Below are positions 33,730-42,484 of a stretch of DNA of 59,383 bases, one piece after another. Each line of letters begins with the position of its first letter. The first letter of the stretch is position 1. The notes beneath the pieces were generated by a model. The model saw nothing but the letters and a program-made list of their open reading frames with translations, was not told the DNA's origin and ran no database searches. Source of the DNA: Kingella sp. (in: b-proteobacteria) (GTDB lineage: Bacteria > Pseudomonadota > Gammaproteobacteria > Burkholderiales > Neisseriaceae); contig NZ_JAUMZV010000012.1 in the NCBI RefSeq assembly GCF_030527935.1, positions 1-59,383 of the forward strand. Reading direction: 5' to 3'. A program made the position numbers and the translations under genes.

Positions 33730-34984
33730 ATACTGCCTTGCGCCGCGCCCACCCCATCTGCACCGCCATCGCCACGCCCATACACACGCACACGGGCAGC
33801 CAAAACGCCGTGCTCAGCCGCGATAATTCCAGCATAAACACAATCGCCGTCAGCCGCATATTCTGCGCCAGCCCCAAAAACACGGTTGCGCCCACAAACG
33901 CCGCCGCGCCCGCCGAAATCGGTGGTAACGCTGCATTCCAAGCCACCGCGCTGGCAAAAGCAATCATCCCGCCCAGCATCATAGACGGCGTAATCCGCCC
34001 GCCATACGCCCCCGCCAGCGTTGCCAGCAGCACCGCCGCCCATTTGGTTGCCAGCAAAGCCAACGCCGTTTGCCATGTGAGCGCGTCGGCAAAACTCAAC
34101 TGATTGCCCGCCTTGCCGTTGCCCAAGATTTCAGGCTGCCACGCGCCCAGCGCGCCAATCGCCGCAAACGACAGCAGCGCAATCGGCAGCATTTTCCAAC
34201 TCGCCTTGTTCAGCTTCGGCAGCTTGCCATTGCTCCACGCAAACGCATTCACGCCCAGCGCAATTAACACGCCGCACACCGCCGCCCAAGCCAAAAAACT
34301 CGCGTCAAACGACACGTTTTCCAAATTAGGCAAATGCGCGTATTGCACCGTATCGCCCAGCCCCACGCGCACCACCAGCACCGCCACGCCGCAAGCCAAC
34401 AACGCCGCCAGCACCATCGGCACCGCCCAAGAAGCCAACAGCGTTTCCAACACAAACACCGTCGCCGCCAGCGGCACGTTATACACCGCTGCCAAGCCCG
34501 CACCCGAAGCGCACGCCAGCACCACGCTCTTTTGCGCGGGCAACAAGCGCAACCAGCCCGACAGCGGCGTTGCCAGAGCCACACTCATCTCACGCGGCGC
34601 AACTTCGCGCCCCAATGGCGAACCCATGCCCACGGTGACAATCTGCAAAATCGCATGGCACGCCGTGGTTTTCACGGGCATATTCTTTTCAGGCTGCTTC
34701 ACCGCCGTTTTCACTTCCATCAACGGCGCGCCATATTTTTGCAACAGCGTCCAACACACGCCCACCACCGCGCCACACGCCAGCAACGCCGCAAACCGCC
34801 GCCCCGCCGAAGCCTGTTGCACCAGCTCCCGAAACGAAACGTGCCCATCCACCAAGCCGCCATGAAACACCAGCTGCTGCAACAGATGCAGCAAATGGGT
34901 GAAGCCAATCCCCACCAAGCCCGCCAGCAGCCCCGTAAGCAACAACGCCACGCCCAAGCGCAGCGAAAAATCGCGCGATTCCAT
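33728..34984 (-). CDS. ClC-type chloride channel or antiporter
   Basis: 418 residues, about ten hydrophobic segments. The signature helices are recognisable but divergent: GMGSPLGREVAPREMSVALA in place of GxGIPxxxGxxGREGP, GAYGGRITPSMMLGGMIA for GGxFxPSLxxGA, and GLAQNMRLTAIVFMLELSR near the end. Residues of the selectivity filter GREGP are changed to GREVAP, also seen in some ClC-like proteins. Ion specificity cannot be assigned. ATG 34984 has AGGA seven bases upstream; the frame to 35011 opens with TTG. A DUS codes for KQPEKN in a loop. Confidence 0.85.
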   Translation of the reverse strand: MESRDFSLRLGVALLLTGLLAGLVGIGFTHLLHLLQQLVFHGGLVDGHVSFRELVQQASAGRRFAALLACGAVVGVCWTLLQKYGAPLMEVKTAVKQPEKNMPVKTTACHAILQIVTVGMGSPLGREVAPREMSVALATPLSGWLRLLPAQKSVVLACASGAGLAAVYNVPLAATVFVLETLLASWAVPMVLAALLACGVAVLVVRVGLGDTVQYAHLPNLENVSFDASFLAWAAVCGVLIALGVNAFAWSNGKLPKLNKASWKMLPIALLSFAAIGALGAWQPEILGNGKAGNQLSFADALTWQTALALLATKWAAVLLATLAGAYGGRITPSMMLGGMIAFASAVAWNAALPPISAGAAAFVGATVFLGLAQNMRLTAIVFMLELSRLSTAFWLPVCVCMGVAMAVQMGWARRKAV

Positions 34985-35063
34985 CGCATTATCCTGTTTA
35001 CTGTGTACCAAAAAACGGCGGCTATTTTAACGCAAATAAACACAAAGGCAGCCTGAAATGGCA

Positions 35064-35128
35064 GTAGATAGGGCATTCATGCCCGACAACACACAAAAAC
35101 GTAACGTCAGGCATCAATGCCCGATGAC
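35064..35128. repeat. GTAGGTCGGGCAT palindrome repeat, copy 2 (degenerate)
   Basis: GTAGATAGGGCATTCATGCC to GTCAGGCATCAATGCCCGAT, with DUS on each side. The 34985-35329 gap has no other feature I can support. Confidence 0.6.
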
Positions 35129-35329
35129 AAAGGTTTCAGGCTGCCTACATGCCAAAGGCAGCCTTACCTCTTTGTCCAAATTTTTGATTTGGGTATTAAG
35201 TAAGCATCTAAATCTTTGATTTAGCCATGCGAACTTATGCAAGCTCAGGGCTATACCGTAGCGCAGCGAAGGTTGAAACTCATTATAATCATAATCCCCC
35301 TTTTCAACCCAACCCCAAAGGAAACCACT

Positions 35330-35998
35330 ATGTCCCCATTCTTCACCCCCGAGCAAATCCTGCCCGCCTACCAATACCGCAAATCCTGCCGCCAATACGA
35401 CCCCAGCCGCAAAATCAGCGCCAGCGATTTCAACTACATCCTAGAACTCGCCCGCCTATCGCCCAGCTCCGTGGGCAGCGAGCCGTGGCGATTTCTCGTG
35501 GTGCAAAACCCCGCGCTGCGCCAAAAACTCAAACCCTTCGCATGGGGCATGGCCGCCACGCTAGACACCGCCAGCCACATTGTCGTCATCCTAGCCAAGA
35601 AAAACGCCCGCTACGACAGCCCCTTTATGCTAGACGGCATCAAACGGCGCGGCATCACCGACCCCGAAGCCATCAGCAAAACCATCGCCAAATACCACAG
35701 CTTCCAAGAGCAAGATGCCCACCTGCTAGACAACGAACGCACCCTGTTTGACTGGTGCAGCAAACAAACCTACATCGCCCTTGCCAACATGATGACAGGC
35801 GCAGCCCTAATCGGCATAGATAGCTGCCCGATTGAAGGCTTCAATTATGACGACATGAACCGCACTCTCGCCGAAACAGGCGCGTTTGACCCCGCCGAAT
35901 GGGGCGTATCCGTTGCCGTAACCTTTGGCTACCGCGCCCAAGATATTGCGCCCAAAGCGCGTAAAGCCGCCGGAGATGTTATCACTTGGTTAGAATAA
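35330..35998 (+). CDS. NAD(P)H-dependent nitroreductase
   Basis: 222 residues, FMN-dependent nitroreductase fold (NfsB-like). YQYRKSCRQYDPSRKISASD holds the RxSxRxY FMN-phosphate motif, ELARLSPSSVGSEPWRFLVV the second FMN contact, and ALIGIDSCPIEGFNYDDMNR the dimer-interface region; EWGVSVAVTFGYRA closes the fold. Likely reduces nitroaromatics or quinones. AAAGGAAA precedes ATG 35330. The only other nitroreductase-like gene in the window, at 14690-15528, is decayed. Confidence 0.88.
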   Translation: MSPFFTPEQILPAYQYRKSCRQYDPSRKISASDFNYILELARLSPSSVGSEPWRFLVVQNPALRQKLKPFAWGMAATLDTASHIVVILAKKNARYDSPFMLDGIKRRGITDPEAISKTIAKYHSFQEQDAHLLDNERTLFDWCSKQTYIALANMMTGAALIGIDSCPIEGFNYDDMNRTLAETGAFDPAEWGVSVAVTFGYRAQDIAPKARKAAGDVITWLE

Positions 35999-36091
35999 AT
36001 CCATCCAAAGGCAGCCTGAAAGCGTATTGGGCGTTTTATGCTTCACTCGTTTTCAGGCTGCTTTAATCCACAAAACCCACAAGAAAACATC

Positions 36092-36680
36092 ATGCCCCGC
36101 AATATCCTAGCCACCGCCCTGCTTACTGCATCGCTCGCATTTACCGCCCCCGCCATCGCCGCGCCCAAAGCCACCAAGCCAGCTACCGCACAAATCAATC
36201 CCCAAAGGCAGCCTGAAAATAGCAATCCCCCTACAACTCGCCCAACACATCCAAACCGAAGACCTAATTGGTGTATGGGCAAACTCAGCCGAAACAGATG
36301 GGGGCTCATTGCTTACCATAACCATGATGGGTACAGATAGCAAAGGCTTAGACATCATGTTTATTGAACTCAAAAAACCTCAAAAAAGCCTGCTTATCAT
36401 GCAAAATTTCACATGGCAATTTAACGGAAAAACACAAGAATTTACCCAGCGTGTTACTGATTTTTCTACTATCCTAAACAACGGCACGCCAAAACAAGAA
36501 AAATCCAAAATTGGTGAAACTGATACTGCCAAAGTGCAAATGGCGTTGCTAGATGGTAAACCTTTCATGTTTGAATTTACCTACAAATCAAACGGTGAAA
36601 AACACGGCTACTTCAAACAAGATACCGACCAACTGAATAAATACCTGAATGAATATTTAAACAAACAAGCCTTAAACTAA
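36092..36680 (+). pseudogene. Secreted protein of unknown function, frameshifted
   Basis: Frame one encodes a signal peptide MPRNILATALLTASLAFTAP (cut near AIAA) and reaches a DUS at ~36207. The continuing frame gives SLKIAIPLQLAQHIQTEDLI, GVWANSAETDGGSLLTITMM and a lysine-rich C-terminus ending KYLNEYLNKQALN. The frames join at CCCC 36200-36203: removing one C gives a ~195-residue secreted protein. The DLIGVWAN start of the mature domain is reminiscent of lipocalin-like domains, but I do not claim that family. Base composition of the 3' half (36360-36660) is markedly AT-richer than neighbours. Confidence 0.5.
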
Positions 36681-36693
36681 CCCGCTCACACCC

Positions 36694-36733
36694 AAGGCAG
36701 CCTGAAACCCTATTTAGCGTTTCAGGCTGCCTT
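36694..36733. terminator. Inverted DUS pair before gyrA
   Basis: AAGGCAGCCTGAAAC and GTTTCAGGCTGCCTTT arms; 14 bp past the secreted-protein stop. Confidence 0.6.
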
Positions 36734-36834
36734 TCTCATCCGCAAACCCACCCTAACCCCTTGTTTTACAACCAACCGAACCCCCGCAATTTATGTTAAA
36801 ATTGCCCCCTTTTTGACCCCATCAAAATACTCTC

Positions 36835-39585
36835 ATGACCCACACCACCGACCACCAATTTGCCAAAGAAACCATCGCCGTCAGCCTAGAAGACGAGATG
36901 AAAAAATCCTATCTGGATTACGCCATGTCCGTTATCGTTGGGCGCGCGCTGCCCGATGTGCGCGATGGCTTAAAACCCGTGCATCGCCGCGTGCTGTTTG
37001 CCATGCACGAGCTGAAAAACAACTGGAACAGCGCGTATAAAAAATCCGCCCGCGTGGTCGGCGATGTGATTGGTAAATACCACCCGCATGGCGATTCCGC
37101 CGTGTACCAAACCATCGTGCGTATGGCGCAGCCGTTTTCCATGCGCTATATGCTGGTGGACGGGCAGGGCAACTTCGGCTCGGTGGACGGCGACGCGGCC
37201 GCGGCCATGCGTTACACCGAAATCCGCATGGCAAAAATCGCCCACGAAATGCTGGCGGATATTGAAGAAGAAACCGTTAATTTTGGCGACAACTACGACG
37301 GCAGCGAGCAAGAGCCGCTGGTGCTGCCCACCCGCTTTCCCGCGCTGCTGGTAAACGGTTCGGAAGGCATCGCCGTGGGCATGGCAACCAACATCCCGCC
37401 GCACAATCTCAGCGACACCATTTCAGCCTGCCTACACTTGCTGCACCAGCCCGAAGCCGACATCAACGAATTGATTGACATCATCAAAGCCCCCGATTTC
37501 CCCACAGGCGCAACCATCTACGGCTTAACAGGCGTGCGCGCGGGCTATCAAACAGGGCGCGGGCGCGTGGCCATTCGCGCCAAAACGCATCTTGAACCGA
37601 TTGGCAAAGGCGGCGAGCGCGAAGCGATTATCGTGGATGAAATCCCGTATCAAGTAAACAAAGCCAAGCTGGTGGAAAAAATTGGCGAGCTGGTGCGCGA
37701 AAAAAACATTGAAGGCATCGCCGAACTGCGCGACGAATCCGACAAAGACGGCACGCGCATCGTGATTGAATTGAAGCGCAACGAAAACGCCGAAGTCATC
37801 CTGAATCAACTCTACAAACTCACGCAACTGCAAGACACCTTTGGCATCAACATGGTTGCGCTGGTGGATGGGCAGCCGCGCCTGCTTAATCTGAAACAGA
37901 TTTTGAGCGAATTTTTGCGCCACCGCCACGAAGTAGTAACGCGCCGCACGCTGTTTCGCCTGAAAAAAGCCCGCGCCGAAGGGCATATCGCCGAAGGCAA
38001 AGCCGTTGCACTGTCTAATATTGACGAAATGATTGCGCTGATTAAGGTTTCGTCCGATGTGGAAGCCGCGCGCGAAGCCTTGTTGAGCCGCGCTTGGCAA
38101 TCCAGCTTGGTGAGCGAAATGCTCAGCCGCAGCGATTTGGATTTAAGCCAAGCCCGCCCCGAATGGCTGCCTGAAAACCGTGGGCTAAAAGCCGATGGCT
38201 ATTGGCTGTCGGACGAGCAAGCCCGCGCCATTTTGCGCATGAGCCTGCGCAACCTAACAGGGCTAGACCAAGACGAAATCGTTAAAGAATACAAAGCATT
38301 GATGGCGATTATTGTGGATTTGTTAGACATCTTGGCAAAACCCGAGCGCGTACGCCAAATTATTGAAGACGAATTAGTAGAAATGAAAAGCCAGTTTGGC
38401 GACGAGCGGCGCAGCGAAATCAACGCCTTTGGTGGCGGCGACATTGCCGATGAAGATTTAATCCCACCGCGCGACATGGTGGTAACGCTCACCCACGGCG
38501 GCTACATCAAAACCCAGCCCACCAGCGATTACCAAGCGCAACGGCGCGGCGGGCGCGGCAAACAAGCTGCCGCCACCAAAAACGAAGACTTTATTGAAAC
38601 GCTGTTTATCGCCAACACGCACGATTATCTGATGTGCTTCACCAATCTGGGTCGCTGCCATTGGATTAAGGTGTATCGCCTGCCCGAAGGCGGGCGCAAT
38701 TCGCGCGGTCGCCCGATTAATAACGTGATTCAGCTCGACGAAAACGAAAAAGTTTCCGCCATTTTGCCTGTGCGCGAGTTCCCAGAGAACGAATACGTGT
38801 TCTTCGCCACCGCGCTGGGCATGGTGAAAAAAGTGCAGCTTTCTGCGTTTAAAAATGTGAGCAGCAAAGGCATCAAAGCCATCGCGCTCAAAGAAGGCGA
38901 TAGCTTGATTGGCGCGGTGAAAACCAGCGGCGCAGACGACATCATGCTGTTCTCCAACTTGGGCAAAGCCTTGCGCTTTAACGAATATTGGGCAGGCAAA
39001 GCCGATGTCGCCGACGATGATGCCGAGTTAGACAACGAAATGCAGCCTGAAAACGATGATGCCGACAGCGAAACCGCCGCGCCCAAATCGGGCAACGGCG
39101 TGCGCCCCAGCGGACGCGGTTCAGGCGGCTTGCGCGGGATGCGGCTGCCTGAAAACGGGCGCATCGTGAGCCTGCTGGTGGCGCAAGAAAACTGCGGCTT
39201 GCAAGTCTTAACCGCCACCGCCAACGGCTACGGCAAACGCACGCCGATTGACGGCTATCCGCGCAAGGGCAAAGGCGGGCAGGGCAACATCGCCATCAAC
39301 ACAGGCGAGCGCAATGGCGATTTGGTCGCCGCCACGCTGGTGTCGCCCAACGATGATTTGATGCTGATTACATCGGGCGGCGTGCTGATTCGCACCAAAG
39401 TGGAGCAAGTACGCGAAACAGGGCGCACCGCCGCGGGCGTGAAGCTGATTAACCTAGACGAAGGCACCACGCTGGTAAGCATTGAACCTGTGGCGGAAAG
39501 CGATGACACGGATGATGTGGATGCGGCTGCGGTTGATGCAGTTGAACAGGACGGCAGCGGCGGGGATGGCAACGCCGAAGCGTAA
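36835..39585 (+). CDS. gyrA: DNA gyrase subunit A
   Basis: 916 residues, the DNA-cleaving subunit of gyrase, equal in length to the neisserial protein. Tyr127 in AAAMRYTEIRMAK is the catalytic residue. The quinolone region reads HPHGDSAVYQTIVRMAQPFS: Ser88 is the usual Ser, but Gln92 replaces the normal Asp/Glu. The GyrA box QRRGGRG begins at 569, so the C-terminal wrapping domain is intact. The C-terminal domain carries an acidic insert (DVADDDAELDNEMQPENDDA, then SETAAPKSGNG) that translates a DUS as QPEN, followed by RLPEN from a near-DUS, and an acidic tail. ATG 36835 lacks a strong RBS. Confidence 0.97.
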   Translation: MTHTTDHQFAKETIAVSLEDEMKKSYLDYAMSVIVGRALPDVRDGLKPVHRRVLFAMHELKNNWNSAYKKSARVVGDVIGKYHPHGDSAVYQTIVRMAQPFSMRYMLVDGQGNFGSVDGDAAAAMRYTEIRMAKIAHEMLADIEEETVNFGDNYDGSEQEPLVLPTRFPALLVNGSEGIAVGMATNIPPHNLSDTISACLHLLHQPEADINELIDIIKAPDFPTGATIYGLTGVRAGYQTGRGRVAIRAKTHLEPIGKGGEREAIIVDEIPYQVNKAKLVEKIGELVREKNIEGIAELRDESDKDGTRIVIELKRNENAEVILNQLYKLTQLQDTFGINMVALVDGQPRLLNLKQILSEFLRHRHEVVTRRTLFRLKKARAEGHIAEGKAVALSNIDEMIALIKVSSDVEAAREALLSRAWQSSLVSEMLSRSDLDLSQARPEWLPENRGLKADGYWLSDEQARAILRMSLRNLTGLDQDEIVKEYKALMAIIVDLLDILAKPERVRQIIEDELVEMKSQFGDERRSEINAFGGGDIADEDLIPPRDMVVTLTHGGYIKTQPTSDYQAQRRGGRGKQAAATKNEDFIETLFIANTHDYLMCFTNLGRCHWIKVYRLPEGGRNSRGRPINNVIQLDENEKVSAILPVREFPENEYVFFATALGMVKKVQLSAFKNVSSKGIKAIALKEGDSLIGAVKTSGADDIMLFSNLGKALRFNEYWAGKADVADDDAELDNEMQPENDDADSETAAPKSGNGVRPSGRGSGGLRGMRLPENGRIVSLLVAQENCGLQVLTATANGYGKRTPIDGYPRKGKGGQGNIAINTGERNGDLVAATLVSPNDDLMLITSGGVLIRTKVEQVRETGRTAAGVKLINLDEGTTLVSIEPVAESDDTDDVDAAAVDAVEQDGSGGDGNAEA

Positions 39586-39602
39586 ATAGCCGCGCAGAGA
39601 AA

Positions 39603-39646
39603 TAGGCAGCCTGAAAACGTAGCCATCGCGTTTTTAGGCTGCCTTT
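39603..39646. terminator. Inverted DUS pair after gyrA
   Basis: TAGGCAGCCTGAAAACG and CGTTTTTAGGCTGCCTTTT arms with one mismatch; just past the stop. Confidence 0.6.
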
Positions 39647-39673
39647 TGGTTAGGCGCGGGCTGCGTGTTGCGC

Positions 39674-39720
39674 GGACGATGGAGCGGCAACGGCTCGTCG
39701 CCAAATGGTGCATTCAACAG
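39674..39720. repeat. GACGAGCC-type palindromic repeat, copy 4 (reversed)
   Basis: ACGATGGAGCGGCAACGGCT then CGTCGCCAAATGGTG is the reverse complement of the common core. Confidence 0.6.
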
Positions 39721-39775
39721 GCGTTGCGGGTTGCGTAAAATATTTTAGGCAGCCTGAAACTTTTGCAAAAACCAA

Positions 39776-39843
39776 GTAGGTCGGGCATTTATGCCCGACG
39801 TTTTTATGTGTTCGTATTTGTCGGGCATAAATGCCCGACCTAC
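39776..39843. repeat. GTAGGTCGGGCAT palindrome repeat, copy 3
   Basis: GTAGGTCGGGCATTTATGCC to GGCATAAATGCCCGACCTAC; closest to copy 1 at 30634. With the repeat at 39674 and two DUS it fills the 39586-39939 gap. Confidence 0.7.
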
Positions 39844-39939
39844 AAACTACGGTACACACCCCACACCGCAAATAGGCAGCCTGAAAACGAGCGAAGCTAA
39901 CAGCATTCAAACCCATTTTCAGGCTGCCTAAATGTTGCA

Positions 39940-41151
39940 TTATTTGATATTCAACGGAATGCGATACAACCGCGTGGCATCGGTTTCGCCGTTGGGCAGG
40001 CGTTTGGGCACGATGGTTTTTTCGTCTTTGGAATCAATGCCAAAGTCATCATCGTTGATAATCCACAGCGTTTTGCCGCCGTCGGCAACCCACATGCCTT
40101 CAAATTTGGACGACTGAAAATCCACGTCTTTTTTCACATCGCTCACCAGCGTTTTGTTTACAGGCTTGATGCCCGCTGCGGCAAGCTCTTCCCATGTGTT
40201 TTCTTCAATCGCTTTGCCGTTCACTTTTAAACCCGTTTCGCTGTCGGCGGGGTCGGAAACATCGGTTGCGCCGTTCAAATCAATCAGATAAACGTGTTTC
40301 ACCGTTTTGCCGTTGTGTTCGTCCACCAAAAAGCGATGTTCGTCCAGCGCGCGGATTTCGGAGTTTTTCCAATAATCGCCGCCTTGTTGATACAGATATT
40401 GCTTGGTTTTGCCCGTTGCCAAGTCAAACACCAAAATGCGGGTTACCGATTTGTTCAGCACCGCTTGCTTACTGGGGTTGTGCAGCGCGGACTGCATGAT
40501 GCCCACCAACACGCGGTTGCTCGGCGTGGTGGTGATGCCTTCCATGCCGCGATTGGGGCGCAGATGCCCGAGCACGGCGGGCAGGCGGCGACCTGTGGTT
40601 TGCACGCCGCGCGGGCTCATGCGTTCCAGCTCAATGCCGTTGCGGTCAAAATGCACGATGTGCGGACCGTATTCGTCTGACACCCAAAATGTGCCGTCCT
40701 TCATCACCGCCAGCCCTTCGCTGTCTATGCCTGTTTTATCGCGCTGCAAGGGCTGGTGGTTGGCATCTACCACGGTTTCTTTGGATGTGCCGTAGCCTGC
40801 GGGGTTGGGCAAGCCTGTGAGCGGGTTGCCGCTGGCATCTCGGAGCGGAATGTCGCGCAGTTTTTTAATCGTGCCGTTGGCTTGGATTTCAAAATGCCCG
40901 ATGCTGGGGGTGAAACGGGGCAATAGGAAAATTTTTACGTTTTCGCCGCCATCGGCATTGGGCCCGCGGTCGGTTAAGCCGTAGAACCGCTTGGGGTTTT
41001 GCGGGTCGGCATCAATGGACGAGCCGTAGCCTTTGTAAAACGGCACGCCTTGCACTTCGCCCAGCTTTTCCACGGGCATGGGCAGGGTTTCGGCAAGGGC
41101 TGGCTGGGCAACGAGTAAACCGATAACGGCGGCAAGAATGGTGTGTTTCAT
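39940..41151 (-). CDS. Phytase/esterase-like beta-propeller secreted protein
   Basis: 403 residues with signal peptide MKHTILAAVIGLLVAQPALA. The mature protein resembles the esterase-like activity of phytase family: YGSSIDADPQNPKRFYGLTD, DRGPNADGG, DSEGLAVMKDGTFWVSDEYG (a key propeller motif), PNRGMEGITTTPSNRVLVGI and SSKFEGMWVADGGKTLWIIN. These proteins sit in the periplasm or are exported, and some hydrolyse phosphate esters; substrate unknown. ATG 41151 follows AGGGAAAT. The IS1-type MITE (41170-41380) lies 19 bp upstream, so its promoter may have been separated or replaced. Confidence 0.83.
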   Translation of the reverse strand: MKHTILAAVIGLLVAQPALAETLPMPVEKLGEVQGVPFYKGYGSSIDADPQNPKRFYGLTDRGPNADGGENVKIFLLPRFTPSIGHFEIQANGTIKKLRDIPLRDASGNPLTGLPNPAGYGTSKETVVDANHQPLQRDKTGIDSEGLAVMKDGTFWVSDEYGPHIVHFDRNGIELERMSPRGVQTTGRRLPAVLGHLRPNRGMEGITTTPSNRVLVGIMQSALHNPSKQAVLNKSVTRILVFDLATGKTKQYLYQQGGDYWKNSEIRALDEHRFLVDEHNGKTVKHVYLIDLNGATDVSDPADSETGLKVNGKAIEENTWEELAAAGIKPVNKTLVSDVKKDVDFQSSKFEGMWVADGGKTLWIINDDDFGIDSKDEKTIVPKRLPNGETDATRLYRIPLNIK

Positions 41152-41169
41152 AATTTCCCTTTGTTAATT

Positions 41170-41380
41170 GGTGGTGTCCTAAAAAGTATGCTGCACTGCT
41201 GTCTCCTCTCCCGCTGGCGGGGGAGGGTTAGGGTGGGGTGAGGTGGGGTGGCTGTTCAAACCTACCTCCCCCATCCTAGCCTTCCCCCGCCAGCGGGGGA
41301 AGGAACAGATTGCAGAATTTCTAACCAATACTGCTTTCTATCAACAATAATTAAGCCAGCATACTTTTTAGGACACCACC
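41170..41380. mobile_element. IS1-type MITE, 211 bp with 24-bp perfect terminal repeats
   Basis: Ends begin GGTGGTGTCCTAAAAAGTAT and are perfect 24-bp inverted copies (41170-41193, 41357-41380). Flanked by TGTTAATT on both sides (41162-41169, 41381-41388), an 8-bp target duplication. No reading frame for a transposase. Inside is a second inverted structure built from CCCGCTGGCGGGGGAGGG and its complement. The ends match the insA-bearing element at the window start. Confidence 0.88.
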
Positions 41381-41511
41381 TGTTAATTTAAGGTGTGGTT
41401 TGTAAAAAAGTGCGCATTCTAATTTATTTTTTGTTAAGAAATAAGGCGAGAAGTCAAGACTACCCCAAAAAACGTTAAAATCTCTTATTTTTGTTGAAAA
41501 GGTTATTCAAA

Positions 41512-42366
41512 ATGTTGCAAAAAACCACCATTGTTTTGCTGTGCGCGTTGTTGCTTTCAGGCTGCCGTAATGCGGATGATGCCGCCGCGCTGGTAAGAAC
41601 AATCGGCGCATTGGTTGGCTTGGCTCAATCGGATGCCAAAGCAACCTTGCACAACCAAACCGCGCCGCGCACCGCCGATTATGCGCTGCGCTTGCCCGAT
41701 GGCTGGCAGCAAATCGCCACGCAAAACAGCCAAAGCTACACCAGCCCCATTGCGTTCACGCCCGCCAAAGAAAAAACGGTTTACTACTTTGACCGCGACA
41801 GCCAAATCGCCAGCGCGCCCAGCAATGAAGGCTATTACCGCGAATTGCTGGGCAAAACCGCCGATGGCAAGCGCGTGGTGCAAGATTTTTACCAAAGCAG
41901 CCAAACGCCGCAAACTTCGCCCTTTGTGCTGAAAAACGATGCCGATATTGAATCGTTTGATTCTGATGGAAGCGATGGGCAGATTGTGTGGTTCTCGCGC
42001 GGCGGCGATGTGGCGCAAATTGGCGATTTTAAACAAGGCGCGTCTGACAATATTATTGTGAACGTGCGCCGTGGCAAAGCCGTGCTGGCAATGGAAAAAA
42101 CCAGCCAAGGCTTAACCAACTACATCTTGGACGACAACGCCCAAATCGCATCCGTTGTGAACAAACAAGGCGACACCATCCGCGCCATTGTGTTCTACCC
42201 CAACGGCAGCGCAATGTTTCAAGGCGACATCGCTGCCAGCGGCGGGAAATTCAACACGGCTTATTGCTGGAACGAAGCCGCCCAGCCGATTGCTTGCGAC
42301 AGCATTCAAGACAAACTGGAAACGGGCTTGCAACAGGTGGATGGCGCGATGCAAAACGCTATCTAA
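41512..42366 (+). CDS. Putative lipoprotein, 284 aa
   Basis: A signal peptide ending in LLLSG-Cys18 makes this a predicted lipoprotein. The mature part has a repeating toast-rack-like character in its last third (AMFQGDIAASGGKFNTAYCW, antitoxin MORN-like) but no family can be named with confidence. Two cysteines near the C-terminus (AYCWNE, IACDS) could form a disulfide. ATG 41512 with AAGG eleven bases upstream; the in-frame TTG at 41491 is less likely. The DUS core CAGGCTGCC forms part of the lipobox codons. Stand-alone unit. Confidence 0.7.
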   Translation: MLQKTTIVLLCALLLSGCRNADDAAALVRTIGALVGLAQSDAKATLHNQTAPRTADYALRLPDGWQQIATQNSQSYTSPIAFTPAKEKTVYYFDRDSQIASAPSNEGYYRELLGKTADGKRVVQDFYQSSQTPQTSPFVLKNDADIESFDSDGSDGQIVWFSRGGDVAQIGDFKQGASDNIIVNVRRGKAVLAMEKTSQGLTNYILDDNAQIASVVNKQGDTIRAIVFYPNGSAMFQGDIAASGGKFNTAYCWNEAAQPIACDSIQDKLETGLQQVDGAMQNAI

Positions 42367-42400
42367 GGCAGCCTGAAAACAGCAAGCCGAGCCATCGCCC

Positions 42401-42440
42401 AAGGCAGCCTGAAAGCCGTTTTCCACTTTCAGGCTGCCTT
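42401..42440. terminator. Inverted DUS pair before uvrC
   Basis: AAGGCAGCCTGAAAG and CTTTCAGGCTGCCTT arms; 35 bp after the lipoprotein stop. Confidence 0.6.
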
Positions 42441-42484
42441 ATTCCCCACTACCATCCCAAAATCATCCAATAGGCAGCCTGAAA

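Noticed and set aside
36745..36834. A clear sigma-70 promoter for gyrA
   Set aside because: TTTACA and TATGTT/TAAAAT are present but the spacings (21 or 26 bp) do not fit a standard promoter.
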